Assembly: GCA_945982465.1 (NCBI GenBank)
Contig: CAMFSB010000009.1
Span: forward strand, 1 to 15,544
From: an uncultured Faecalibacterium sp.
Lineage (GTDB): Bacteria > Bacillota > Clostridia > Oscillospirales > Ruminococcaceae
Direction: 5' to 3'
Length of the DNA: 15,544 nucleotides
The notes under the pieces: model-generated
Databases searched by the model: none
Seen by the model: the letters and a program-made list of their open reading frames with translations, nothing else
What the model was told of the DNA's origin: nothing
In this document: positions 1-6,698 of the stretch, piece after piece
Position numbering within the stretch: position 1 is the stretch's first letter
Layout: each line of letters begins with the position of its first letter
Made by a program: the position numbers and the translations under genes

Positions 1-261
1 GGGGTTGCACAAAAACTCGCCGGGCATACCGGGCATCATGGGCGCCACCGAAGCCGTGCAGGACGAAACGTTCATGCCCAGCTCGTCGATGGAACGACGG
101 AAGCCGGCCACGTTTTCGGCCGTCATGGGCACCTGCGAGATCTCGATGCAGTGGTAGCCGATCTCGGTCAGCTTGGCCATGGACTCATACGCATCAAACT
201 TGGGCATCTTGTTGGGGGCAATGGTGCTCATCTGAACACCGATCAGACCTTTGTTTGCCAT
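1..261 (-). CDS. Sugar phosphate isomerase/epimerase-like TIM-barrel protein, 3' end cut by window edge
   Basis: The first 87 codons are visible, starting at the ATG at 261-259. A good AAGGAG ribosome site sits nine bases upstream, on the minus strand. The protein begins MANKGLIGVQMSTIAP and continues with the segments GYHCIEISQVPM and LGMNVSSCTASV. This is the layout of the first strands of an AP-endonuclease-2/xylose-isomerase-like TIM barrel: a first beta strand, then a helix, then an 'IE(I/L)' strand. The metal ligands of this fold lie in the later part, which is outside the window, so activity cannot be judged. It is the last visible gene of the minus-strand operon, 58 bp after the oxidoreductase gene, and is surely co-transcribed. 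By context it acts on the same sugar as its neighbours. It could instead be the large subunit of a C-glycoside deglycosidase; that is inference only. Confidence 0.75.
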   Translation of the reverse strand, partial: MANKGLIGVQMSTIAPNKMPKFDAYESMAKLTEIGYHCIEISQVPMTAENVAGFRRSIDELGMNVSSCTASVAPMMPGMPGEFLCNP

Positions 262-319
262 AAGTATCTTCTCCTTTTCATCTTTTGAAGGTGTGCCGCA
301 GCCGCGCGGCCGGCAAGGG

Positions 320-1321
320 TCACAGCGCAACAGGGCTGCCTGTTTTGCTGGACGTGCAGATCGCGTCGATCAGGCGGATGCTCATCACAGCGTCGCGCAC
401 ATGGATGTAATCGTCGCCGCCGGTCTCCAGGGCCTTGTAGAACTTGGCCACCAGCTTGGAGTGCGACGCGCCAAAGTAGAACTTGGCGCCGGGCATTTTC
501 TCATTTTCGCACAGCTTGTCGCGGCTGCCGTCCGGGTTCACACGGAACAGCGCATCGTCCTCAATGTGGAACACGGCTTTTTCGGTGGCCACGCGGATCT
601 GCACGCTCTCGTTGGTGTAGTTGGCGTTGGTGGCAAAGAACAGCCCCTTTGCGCCGCTGGCAAATTCCAGCCGGGCGGTCACGTTGTCCTCCACCTCGGT
701 GCCGTAGTTCTGGATCTGGCTGGTCACGCCGTGCAGCCGGGTGATATCACCGCACAGGTAGTACAGCAGGTCCAGCGTGTGCACCGACTGATTGATCATG
801 CAGCCGCCGCCCGCAAACTCCATCTGGCCGCGCCAGGGCTGCTCGTTATAGTAGCTCAGCGTGCGCTGCCAGGGAACAAAGCCGCGGCAGCCCACCACCT
901 TGCCGTACTCGCCGCTGTCCAGCAGGGCTTTGAGCATTTCGGTGGTGCTGTTCAGGCGGTTCTGCAGGCAGATGCCGATCTTCACTTCGGGGTGGGCCGC
1001 TTCCAGCGCGGCAAATTCCTCGGCCTGCGCGGGGGTCAGCGCCACAGGCTTTTCACAGAATACATGGACGCCCTGCTCCGCAAAATACTTGCTCACCGGA
1101 TAATGCAGGTAATGCGGCAGGCAGATGTGCACGCAGTCCGGGTGTTCGGCCTGGCAGAGCGCTTTGTAATCGGTGTAAAAGGGGACACCCGCCGGGATGG
1201 ACGCTTTTACGGCTTCGTTGGTGTCGCAGACGGCGCACAGCTCGATATCCGGGTTCGCCTGGATCGCGGCCAGATGCACCGGTGCGATCGTGCCGAAGCC
1301 GATGATCGCAGCTTTTTTCAT
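320..1321 (-). CDS. Gfo/Idh/MocA-family NAD(P)-dependent oxidoreductase (first of two)
   Basis: A 333-residue protein of normal family length. The N-terminal Rossmann fold shows the dinucleotide loop GFGTIA (residues 8-13), the CDTN end of strand 2 (about 32-35) and the family signature CEKP with Lys91. The C-terminal alpha/beta domain carries GGGCMINQSVHTLDLL, giving His181 and Asp184 as the likely catalytic or sugar-binding pair. Members oxidise or reduce a hydroxyl/keto group on cyclic sugars, inositols or glycosides in the cytoplasm, using NAD(P). The start at 1321 follows an AAAGGAGAA ribosome site. The gene lies 84 bp after the second oxidoreductase gene, with a strong hairpin in the gap. 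It is clearly diverged from that neighbour (333 versus 396 residues, different substrate-domain sequence), so the pair probably handles two steps or two substrates. The exact substrate is not readable from the sequence. Confidence 0.9.
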   Translation of the reverse strand: MKKAAIIGFGTIAPVHLAAIQANPDIELCAVCDTNEAVKASIPAGVPFYTDYKALCQAEHPDCVHICLPHYLHYPVSKYFAEQGVHVFCEKPVALTPAQAEEFAALEAAHPEVKIGICLQNRLNSTTEMLKALLDSGEYGKVVGCRGFVPWQRTLSYYNEQPWRGQMEFAGGGCMINQSVHTLDLLYYLCGDITRLHGVTSQIQNYGTEVEDNVTARLEFASGAKGLFFATNANYTNESVQIRVATEKAVFHIEDDALFRVNPDGSRDKLCENEKMPGAKFYFGASHSKLVAKFYKALETGGDDYIHVRDAVMSIRLIDAICTSSKTGSPVAL

Positions 1322-1345
1322 CGCAGCATTCTCCTTTGGATAAAG

Positions 1346-1378
1346 CCCGGGCGCGGCGGCAGGCCCGCCGCGCCCGGG
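1346..1378 (-). other. Strong GC hairpin between two operon genes
   Basis: A 14-bp perfect inverted repeat (arms 1346-1359 and 1365-1378, CCCGGGCGCGGCGG pairing with its complement) with a 5-base loop. There is no T tract after it on the minus strand, so it is not a standard terminator. It lies between the two oxidoreductase genes, just upstream of the next ribosome site. It may stabilise or separate the mRNA segments. Confidence 0.6.
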
Positions 1379-1405
1379 GGCAGTCAGTTCAGAAAAGAGG
1401 AGCGA

Positions 1406-2596
1406 TCACTCGCGCACCGGGAACTTGCCCTCGGCGGCGATCTTCTCGTTCAGGGCAGCGGCGTACACTTCGGGGTCCACCGGGTTGGAAACTTCCTTGC
1501 CGGTCCAGGCCGAAAGCTGCGAAGCGTTGGCCAGGTTGACGCCGTTGATGCCGTCCGAGCCGGGGGCCAGCAGCGGGCTGCCAGTCAGGATGTGCAGCGC
1601 AAAGTTCTCCATAACGGTGGTGTGCTGATAGCCCCAGCCGTCCACATTCTCGAAGGTCTCGGTGGTGAACAGGCCGCCGCCGCCGTTGCCGCTGGTCAGG
1701 CGGGCCACCTGCATCATGTCCATCGTGGCGTTCAGCTCGTCCTCGGGCTTGACCAGGCGGTACACGGTCGCCGTCTTGCTGCCCTCCACCACGATCTTGC
1801 CGCCGTCCAGGTCGATCTCCAGCCGGTCGGTGCCGCAAGCGTCGTGGGTGCAGGTGGTAAAGGTGCCGGTGGCGCCGTTGGCAAACTCGACCACCATGGT
1901 CACATCGTTCTCAACGTCGATGTTGCGGTGGCAGCCGTTGATGTTCTTGGAGTAAACCTTGGTGGGAATGCCGCAGATCCACTGCCACAGGTCCAGCTGA
2001 TGGGGAGCCTGGTTGACCAGGACGCCGCCGCCTTCGCCGCCCCAGGTGGCGCGCCATGCGCTCTGCTGATAGTAGCTGTCCGGGCGCCACCAGGTGTTGA
2101 TCATCCACTGGCTGCGGCGGATCTCGCCCAGCTCGCCGGAAGCAACGATCTCCTTGATCTTCTGATACAGCTTGTTGGTGCGCTGGTTGAACATGATGCC
2201 GAACGCCACGTCGGGGTGCTCCTCAGCGCACTTGTTCATGGCCAGCACGTCCTTGGCGCGCACGCCGGCGGGCTTTTCGACCAGCACGTTCATGCCGTGC
2301 TCCAGGCAGTAGATGGCAATTTCATGGTGCAGGTAATGGGGCACAGTGGTGATCACGGCATCCACATTGCCCGAGGCGATCATTTCTTTCCAATCCTTAT
2401 AGAACGGGATCTCAGGATACTTTTCCTTGCACATGGCCTCCTTGGCGGGGTCGATGTCGCACAGAGCGCCCAGCGCGCAGTGCGGGGGGCACTCGGGTGC
2501 GGGCATGCCGGCAAAGCCGCCCTTGCCGGTGAGGAAGCCGGCGTAAGCGCCGCCCTGCGCACCGATGCCGATCAAACCAAAACGAATCTTGTCCAT
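1406..2596 (-). CDS. Gfo/Idh/MocA-family NAD(P)-dependent oxidoreductase (second, longer)
   Basis: A 396-residue protein starting at the ATG at 2596, behind an AAAAGGAGAAC ribosome site. The Rossmann nucleotide loop is GIGAQG (residues 10-15), the family signature is VEKPAG (Lys108), and the C-terminal domain has GVLVNQAPHQLDLW with His199 and Asp202. Two insertions make it longer than its neighbour. One is near residues 23-40, PAPECPPHCALG, just after the nucleotide loop. The other is an aromatic stretch around 164-185, with WMINTWWRPDSYY and WRATWGG, that probably lines the sugar pocket. The role is oxidation or reduction of a sugar or glycoside hydroxyl in the cytoplasm. The gene lies 143 bp downstream of the epimerase gene in the same operon. 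The overall style recalls the glycoside-oxidising enzymes of gut C-glycoside pathways, but that assignment is inference. Confidence 0.9.
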   Translation of the reverse strand: MDKIRFGLIGIGAQGGAYAGFLTGKGGFAGMPAPECPPHCALGALCDIDPAKEAMCKEKYPEIPFYKDWKEMIASGNVDAVITTVPHYLHHEIAIYCLEHGMNVLVEKPAGVRAKDVLAMNKCAEEHPDVAFGIMFNQRTNKLYQKIKEIVASGELGEIRRSQWMINTWWRPDSYYQQSAWRATWGGEGGGVLVNQAPHQLDLWQWICGIPTKVYSKNINGCHRNIDVENDVTMVVEFANGATGTFTTCTHDACGTDRLEIDLDGGKIVVEGSKTATVYRLVKPEDELNATMDMMQVARLTSGNGGGGLFTTETFENVDGWGYQHTTVMENFALHILTGSPLLAPGSDGINGVNLANASQLSAWTGKEVSNPVDPEVYAAALNEKIAAEGKFPVRE

Positions 2597-2653
2597 AGTT
2601 AGTTCTCCTTTTCATTCATAAAATTGGATGTACTGGGGATAACCAAAAGCTTA

Positions 2654-2677
2654 CAGCCCGTCGACCACGCCGGGCTG
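2654..2677 (-). other. Hairpin in operon gap, possible weak terminator
   Basis: The arms CAGCCCG (2654-2660) and CGGGCTG (2671-2677) form a 7-bp stem with a 10-base loop. On the minus strand it is followed by TAAGCTTTTGG, only a short T run. A second GC-rich stem-loop (CGGCGG/CCGCCG) lies near 2693-2715 in the same 143-bp gap. The gap is longer than the others in the operon, so partial termination or mRNA processing is possible here. Confidence 0.4.
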
Positions 2678-2739
2678 CGAAGCAAACCGTACTGCGGCGG
2701 AGCAGCGCCCCGCCGGCGCACGGAAGGCTTTTGAAAGGA

Positions 2740-3612
2740 TCAGATGGCGTCCAGAATGCCCAGCAGGGCACGGTACTGGGCCTCGTAGCCCTCGGCGCCG
2801 TTTTTGTACTTGTTCTCCTTGATGATGTCGGTGGCGGCCGCGGTCTCCAGCGACTGCAAAGCGTCGAACAGCACCAGATGCGGCTCCAGCGTCAAAAAGC
2901 CGGTGTAGCCCTCCTCGCGGATGGCCTGCTTCAGGATCTGGGCGATCTTGCCCTCGCCGGTGCCGCACAGTACGTTCTCCTTATTGTTGGAAACAGCGTC
3001 CTTGATGTGGATATAGACCACATGCTTTTTGAGCAGCTCCCAGCAGGCGGCGGGGTCCTCGCCGCACTGCACAAAGTTGGCAAAGTCAAACGCGGCCTTG
3101 AAATGGTCGCTGCCCACATTGTCCAGAATATCCTTGCAGCGGGCGCCGGTGTCGCCGTAGATGTCCTTTTCGTTTTCGTGGATCAGGACAATGCCGTGCT
3201 TTTCGGCAATGTCCGAGAACTGGCGCAGCTTTTCAATCACCGCGCCGCGGTAATCGGCCGGGTCCTTGCCCTCGGGCATGTAAAAGCTGAACATACGGAT
3301 GTAACGGCAGTTCAGCAGTTTGGCGATCCAGCACAGATTTTCCAGTTGCTGCAACTGTTTCTGGAAGCCTGCTTCATCCTCAATGCCCACCTTACCGATG
3401 GGGCTGCCAAGGCTCGATACGCCGATGCCGGCGGCCTCCAGGCGGGGCAGCAGCTTCTGCTTGACCTCGTCGGGCGTGTAATCGGCGATGCCCTTTTTGT
3501 CAGCCGAACGCAGCGAAATGTACGACATGCCCAGCTTTTTAACGGTAGCCAGCTGTTCGTCGAAATCTACGCTGATCTCATCGGCAAAACCAGAGATATA
3601 GATGTTTTCCAT
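2740..3612 (-). CDS. Sugar phosphate isomerase/epimerase (AP-endonuclease-2-like TIM barrel)
   Basis: A 290-residue TIM-barrel protein. The ATG at 3612 is chosen because GGAGG lies eight bases upstream; an upstream in-frame ATG at 3663 has no such site and would add 17 unlikely residues. The expected metal-binding positions are all present: HENEKDIYGD (Glu146/Glu148 region), DFANF (Asp177), HIKDA (His202, Asp205) and LEPH (Glu243). A GTGEGKI loop (217-223) also fits the family. Such enzymes bind Mn or Mg and isomerise or epimerise sugars, keto-sugars or inositol derivatives; related proteins catalyse elimination from 3-keto-glycosides. It follows the HAD gene by 64 bp and precedes the longer oxidoreductase, so it probably acts on a product or substrate of those enzymes. 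The reaction is not determined by sequence alone. Confidence 0.88.
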   Translation of the reverse strand: MENIYISGFADEISVDFDEQLATVKKLGMSYISLRSADKKGIADYTPDEVKQKLLPRLEAAGIGVSSLGSPIGKVGIEDEAGFQKQLQQLENLCWIAKLLNCRYIRMFSFYMPEGKDPADYRGAVIEKLRQFSDIAEKHGIVLIHENEKDIYGDTGARCKDILDNVGSDHFKAAFDFANFVQCGEDPAACWELLKKHVVYIHIKDAVSNNKENVLCGTGEGKIAQILKQAIREEGYTGFLTLEPHLVLFDALQSLETAAATDIIKENKYKNGAEGYEAQYRALLGILDAI

Positions 3613-3676
3613 GGGCGGGGTCCTCCTTATTTTATAATATCGGCCGCAGGGCCGAGAGGGCATAGGGGATGGGCCG

Positions 3677-4519
3677 TCAGCTCAGGTTGTCCAAAAATGC
3701 CTGGTTGCGCTCAGCCTGATATGCGCCCGCGTAGGTGCCGTTTTCCAGCTTTTCCAGCGCCTGGCCGAAGCCGGCCCAGCTTTCGGTTTCGTGCCGCACC
3801 AGAATGGGGTAGTAGAACACGCCGTTCTTTTCGGCGGCGGCCTTGTCGCCGGGGGCGTCGCCGCACATCAGGATGTGGTCGGGCGCGTAGCCCTTTTTCG
3901 CCAGCTCGCTGATGCAGTGGGCCTTGCTGCCCGCGTCCTGCGCGCACACAATGTCCACATGCTCCAAAAGGCCGTACAGGCCCCACTCGTCCAGCACGGC
4001 GCCCAGGTTAGCGCTGGAAACAATGGCCACGTCAGCGGTGCGATGGGCCAGCGCCAGCGCTTCGGCCACGCCCGCAAAGGGCTTTTTGTCGCTCATGGGG
4101 ATCTGTTCGATCGAAGCGTTCACCGCCTTGCTCCAGGCCAGCGCCTTGGGCAGGCTCACCGCGGCGGGATTTGCGGCAATGGCCTTTTCCAGCGCGCCGT
4201 TGGAAAGCTCCCTGCTGGTTTCGACCCAATGCACCAGAGCGTCCAGATCCTCAATGGGGCGGTACTGTTCGCTGATCTCGGTCAGCGCCATGGCCAGGCC
4301 CTTGTAGCGGTTCACGCCGCGGGTCATGGTATACAGGTTGATCTGGTTCCAGCGCTCCAGGATGGGCTTTTCCCATTGCTCAAGGCCCCACTCGGCCACC
4401 ATGCAGGGGCCAAAGCAGTTGAAATGCTTGATATCCATGGTGTCCATCGCACAGCCGTCGCTGTCCACGCAGACCAGATAGTCCTTTTCTTTTTTAAAGG
4501 TATCAAGTGTTACAGCCAT
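3677..4519 (-). CDS. HAD-superfamily hydrolase, probable phosphatase
   Basis: A 280-residue HAD protein, first gene of the minus-strand operon, starting at 4519 after an AAAGGGAGG site. All four HAD motifs are visible: motif I VDSDG with Asp19/Asp21, motif II IVSSAN with Ser168/169, motif III Lys199 in AGSKAH, and motif IV CGDAPGD with Asp221/Asp225. A large helical cap occupies about residues 25-150. This is a complete set for Mg-dependent phosphoryl transfer, so a soluble cytoplasmic phosphatase, or less likely a mutase, is expected. In this operon it may remove phosphate from a sugar phosphate, or clear toxic phosphorylated side products; no kinase is seen next to it. The cap is unusually long, so the substrate cannot be guessed from closer relatives. 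Its promoter region is shared with the divergent symporter gene. Confidence 0.85.
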   Translation of the reverse strand: MAVTLDTFKKEKDYLVCVDSDGCAMDTMDIKHFNCFGPCMVAEWGLEQWEKPILERWNQINLYTMTRGVNRYKGLAMALTEISEQYRPIEDLDALVHWVETSRELSNGALEKAIAANPAAVSLPKALAWSKAVNASIEQIPMSDKKPFAGVAEALALAHRTADVAIVSSANLGAVLDEWGLYGLLEHVDIVCAQDAGSKAHCISELAKKGYAPDHILMCGDAPGDKAAAEKNGVFYYPILVRHETESWAGFGQALEKLENGTYAGAYQAERNQAFLDNLS

Positions 4520-4632
4520 CGGGTTCGACCTCCCTTTTTATGGATGATATTGCACGCATCTGGCACGCGGAGACGATTTTGCGCATGGAACAATAAGGCG
4601 TTGCTCGATGACGGCAAGCTTTAGTTGTTCTT

Positions 4633-4638
4633 ATTATA
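4633..4638 (-). promoter_or_regulatory. Candidate -10 of the HAD-epimerase-oxidoreductase operon
   Basis: Read on the minus strand this is a perfect TATAAT, giving a leader of about 110 bases before the HAD gene. No convincing -35 hexamer lies 16-18 bases upstream. The palindrome at 4651-4666 occupies that place, which suggests regulated or activator-dependent transcription. Confidence 0.45.
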
Positions 4639-4650
4639 GCGCAAAACCGG

Positions 4651-4666
4651 TTGTAACGGGTGACAA
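4651..4666. promoter_or_regulatory. Palindromic operator, LacI/CcpA-like (near-cre)
   Basis: TTGTAACGGGTGACAA is an imperfect palindrome: the outer TTGT/ACAA and inner AC/GT pairs are symmetric. The inner 14 bases match the catabolite-response element pattern TGWNANCGNTNWCA with a single mismatch at the centre. It sits where the -35 of the minus-strand promoter would be. A LacI/GalR-family repressor or CcpA is the natural candidate. No LacI-type gene is in the window. Confidence 0.5.
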
Positions 4667-4729
4667 AATACACCCTCTTGCTTTTTACAGGGGGTGTTAC
4701 AGTTTCTGATGTTTTGCATCTGGGATGTG

Positions 4730-4749
4730 AACAAATTGTTGTGTATAAT
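4730..4749 (+). promoter_or_regulatory. Candidate promoter -10 with overlapping palindrome for the symporter gene
   Basis: TATAAT at 4744-4749 is a perfect -10. Directly upstream, AACAAATTGTT (4730-4740) is a perfect 11-bp palindrome lying in the spacer. The hexamer at the -35 distance (TGGGAT) is poor, so regulation by a factor bound at the palindrome is plausible. Confidence 0.5.
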
Positions 4750-4828
4750 AAATGGCATAGAAACCGAAAGAATGAACAGGTCGAATCATTCTTTTGGGTA
4801 TTTTTACGAAAAGGAGAGATACTTCACA

Positions 4829-6469
4829 ATGGCAAAGAAACCTTTGGAAGAAAACGGTATCCACAGAGCCAAACTCTGGGAGATCGGTTTCTACGCCCTG
4901 AACAACACCTCCACCAACACGTATATGCTGATCGTTTCGATGATCAGCTACTACATGGTCGGCATGGTTGGTGTTTCTGCCGTTCTGGCAGGTTCGTTCG
5001 CAACCATCATGCGTATCTGGGACGGCGTGACCGACCCGTTTGTGGGCATGATCGTTGACAAGACCAACACCCGCTTTGGCAAAAACCGTCCCTTCATCGT
5101 TATCGGCAACATCATCCTGTTTGTTGCCAGCTGGCTGATGTATCATGCGACCCCGCTGCTGCCCCAGAGCTCCAGCGTCCGTCTGGTGGCCTTCACCATC
5201 ATGTACATGATCTACATCATTGGCTACACCTGCCAGTGTGTTGTTACCAAGTCGGCACAGACCTGCCTGACCAACGACCCCGCGCAGCGTCCCGTGTTCG
5301 CCATGTTCGACACCGTCTACAACCTGCTGCTGTTCAGCTTCATCAGCCCTGTTCTGTTGCAGAGTATGTGGATGGACGAGTACACTTGGGTTGTGCCCCA
5401 GCATCAGGCTGAGGTCGATGGCTTCATCGCCAAGAGCCCCTGGATCGCCGACCGTATCATCGAGGCCAATGGCGTGCAGATCCTGCCCGCTCCGTACAAC
5501 CCCGCTTACTTCAGCAAAATTCATCTGACCTTCGGTATCATTTCTGCTGTGTTCATGGTTCTGGCTGTCATCGGCCTGAGCCGCAAGGACAACAGCAAGT
5601 ACTACGGCACCGGCAAGGCTCAGAAGGTCGGCGTTAAGGACTATGTGGACTGCATCTGCCACAACCGCGCCATCCAGATGCTGGTTGTCTCCGCTTCGAC
5701 GGACAAGCTGTTCACCTCCTTCAAGAGCAACTCTGCCGTTCTGATCGCCATCTTCGGTATCACCTTTGGCAACTACAGCCTGTACGCCAGCTTCTCGCAG
5801 ATCAGCGCTATTCCCATCGCTGTCGGCAGCATTCTGGTCATGAACTTCATCGCCTGCAAGATGGGCCAGAAGATGTCCATGCTGGTCGGCTCCTGGGGCG
5901 GCATCATCATCGCTGCCGTCATGACCGTGTTCGTGGTCATGGTTAACCCCAAGGGCGACGCCTCCGTCATGCTGCTGCCCGCGTTTAACCTGCTGAAGCC
6001 CTCGACCTACGGCACCCTGTTCGCCGCCGGCAGCTGGTCTGCGGTTGGCGTGATCTTCGTGCTGCTGAGCATCGCCTGGGCCGTTGTCACCCCGCTGGCC
6101 GGTTCCATCGTTATCACCATGACCGCCGACTGCGCCGACTACGAAGTTTACCGTACCGGCAAGTACGTCCCCGGCCTGATGGGCACCCTGTTCAGCTTTG
6201 TTGACAAGCTGGTTTCTTCTCTGGCTTCCACCTTCGTTGCTCTGCTGTTCGCCATGGTTGGCTTTGCGGATGCTCTGCCCACCCGTGAAACTCCGTACTC
6301 TGACGGCATCTTCTGGGTTGGTGTGTTCTGCTACTTCGGCGCCCCCATCATTGGCTGGCTGTGCAACGTTGTTGCCATGAAGTTCTACCCGCTGACCAAG
6401 GAAAAGATGGAAGAGATCCAGGGCGAGATCGCCCGCATCAAGGCCGAGGCTGCTGCCGAGAACGCCTGA
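4829..6469 (+). CDS. GPH-family (MFS_2) sugar:cation symporter
   Basis: A 546-residue polytopic membrane protein with about twelve hydrophobic segments. The start at 4829 is supported by AAGGAGAG eleven bases upstream; the open frame runs further upstream to 4694 but without a ribosome site. The hallmark of the glycoside-pentoside-hexuronide family is present: RIWDGVTDPFVGMIVD (about residues 62-77) followed by RFGKNRP. Asp65, Thr68 and Asp69 line up with the cation-site positions Asp55, Asn58 and Asp59 of melibiose permease MelB. It probably brings a sugar or glycoside into the cell with Na+ or H+. A large loop around residues 185-225 and a charged helical tail (KEKMEEIQGEIARIKAEAAA) are additions to the core. 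It is divergent from, and probably co-regulated with, the sugar-oxidising operon. Codon use is richer in T-ending codons (GTT, TCT, CGT) than its neighbours, a possible sign of high expression. Confidence 0.9.
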   Translation: MAKKPLEENGIHRAKLWEIGFYALNNTSTNTYMLIVSMISYYMVGMVGVSAVLAGSFATIMRIWDGVTDPFVGMIVDKTNTRFGKNRPFIVIGNIILFVASWLMYHATPLLPQSSSVRLVAFTIMYMIYIIGYTCQCVVTKSAQTCLTNDPAQRPVFAMFDTVYNLLLFSFISPVLLQSMWMDEYTWVVPQHQAEVDGFIAKSPWIADRIIEANGVQILPAPYNPAYFSKIHLTFGIISAVFMVLAVIGLSRKDNSKYYGTGKAQKVGVKDYVDCICHNRAIQMLVVSASTDKLFTSFKSNSAVLIAIFGITFGNYSLYASFSQISAIPIAVGSILVMNFIACKMGQKMSMLVGSWGGIIIAAVMTVFVVMVNPKGDASVMLLPAFNLLKPSTYGTLFAAGSWSAVGVIFVLLSIAWAVVTPLAGSIVITMTADCADYEVYRTGKYVPGLMGTLFSFVDKLVSSLASTFVALLFAMVGFADALPTRETPYSDGIFWVGVFCYFGAPIIGWLCNVVAMKFYPLTKEKMEEIQGEIARIKAEAAAENA

Positions 6470-6549
6470 TCGCATTCTTTGATCTCTCACATCAAACTGT
6501 AATTGTCCGAGTGGCTTCGGCCTGACGGGTCAAGCCGGCCGGACGGTCG

Positions 6550-6586
6550 GGGCCCCCGGATGGAAACATCCGGGGGTCCTTCTTTT
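6550..6586 (+). terminator. Rho-independent terminator after the symporter gene
   Basis: A 13-bp stem (6550-6562 with 6567-6579, one G-T pair) is capped by a GAAA tetraloop and followed by TTCTTTT. This is a strong, classic terminator 80 bp after the symporter stop codon. Confidence 0.9.
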
Positions 6587-6631
6587 ACCAAAACCGTTTG
6601 TAAACTTTGTTTGACAGTTGCGGCCTGTCTC

Positions 6632-6660
6632 TTGTTTTACCGCGGCAGACCTGTTATTCT
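6632..6660 (+). promoter_or_regulatory. Candidate promoter of the TM2-protein gene
   Basis: TTGTTT (6632-6637), a 17-base spacer and TATTCT (6655-6660) preceded by an extended -10 TG (6652-6653). A TTGACA at 6611-6616 with a weak TTTTAC is an alternative. The ribosome site AAAGGAG follows, ten bases before the ATG at 6699. Confidence 0.5.
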
Positions 6661-6698
6661 TTGAGCAAAAATGTAAAACGCAAAGGAGCCTTGCCCTT

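Larger units (their letters stand above)
4520..4828. promoter_or_regulatory. Divergent control region between the catabolic operon and the symporter gene
   Basis: This 309-bp gap has no gene and is AT-richer than its surroundings. It holds a TATAAT for each direction, a 16-bp palindrome (4651-4666) and an 11-bp palindrome (4730-4740). It also holds an inverted repeat ACACCCTC/GGGGGTGT (4670-4677 and 4690-4697) between them, with one G-T pair and a 12-base loop. The symporter leader from about 4756 to 4828 ends in an AAGGAGAG ribosome site. No good riboswitch match was recognised. Confidence 0.65.

Noticed and set aside
251-2602. 783-codon open frame on the plus strand
   Set aside because: It is exactly antisense to two clear oxidoreductase genes, has low-complexity His/Gly/Ala/Val-rich composition and no ribosome site. 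It arises from the GC-rich codon pattern of the real genes.
1-4519. Standard myo-inositol (iol) operon
   Set aside because: Gfo/Idh and TIM-barrel genes occur in iol clusters, but no IolD-, IolB- or IolC-like gene is visible here, and a HAD phosphatase is present instead.
2731-4624. Long plus-strand frames opposite the epimerase and HAD genes
   Set aside because: They overlap genes with complete active-site motifs and lack ribosome sites.
4694-4828. Upstream extension of the symporter frame by 45 codons
   Set aside because: It spans the -10 element and has no ribosome site; AAGGAGAG directly before 4829 decides the start.
4697-6490. 597-codon open frame on the minus strand
   Set aside because: It is antisense to the symporter; its Asp/His/Gln/Gly-rich composition is a mirror of membrane-protein codons.
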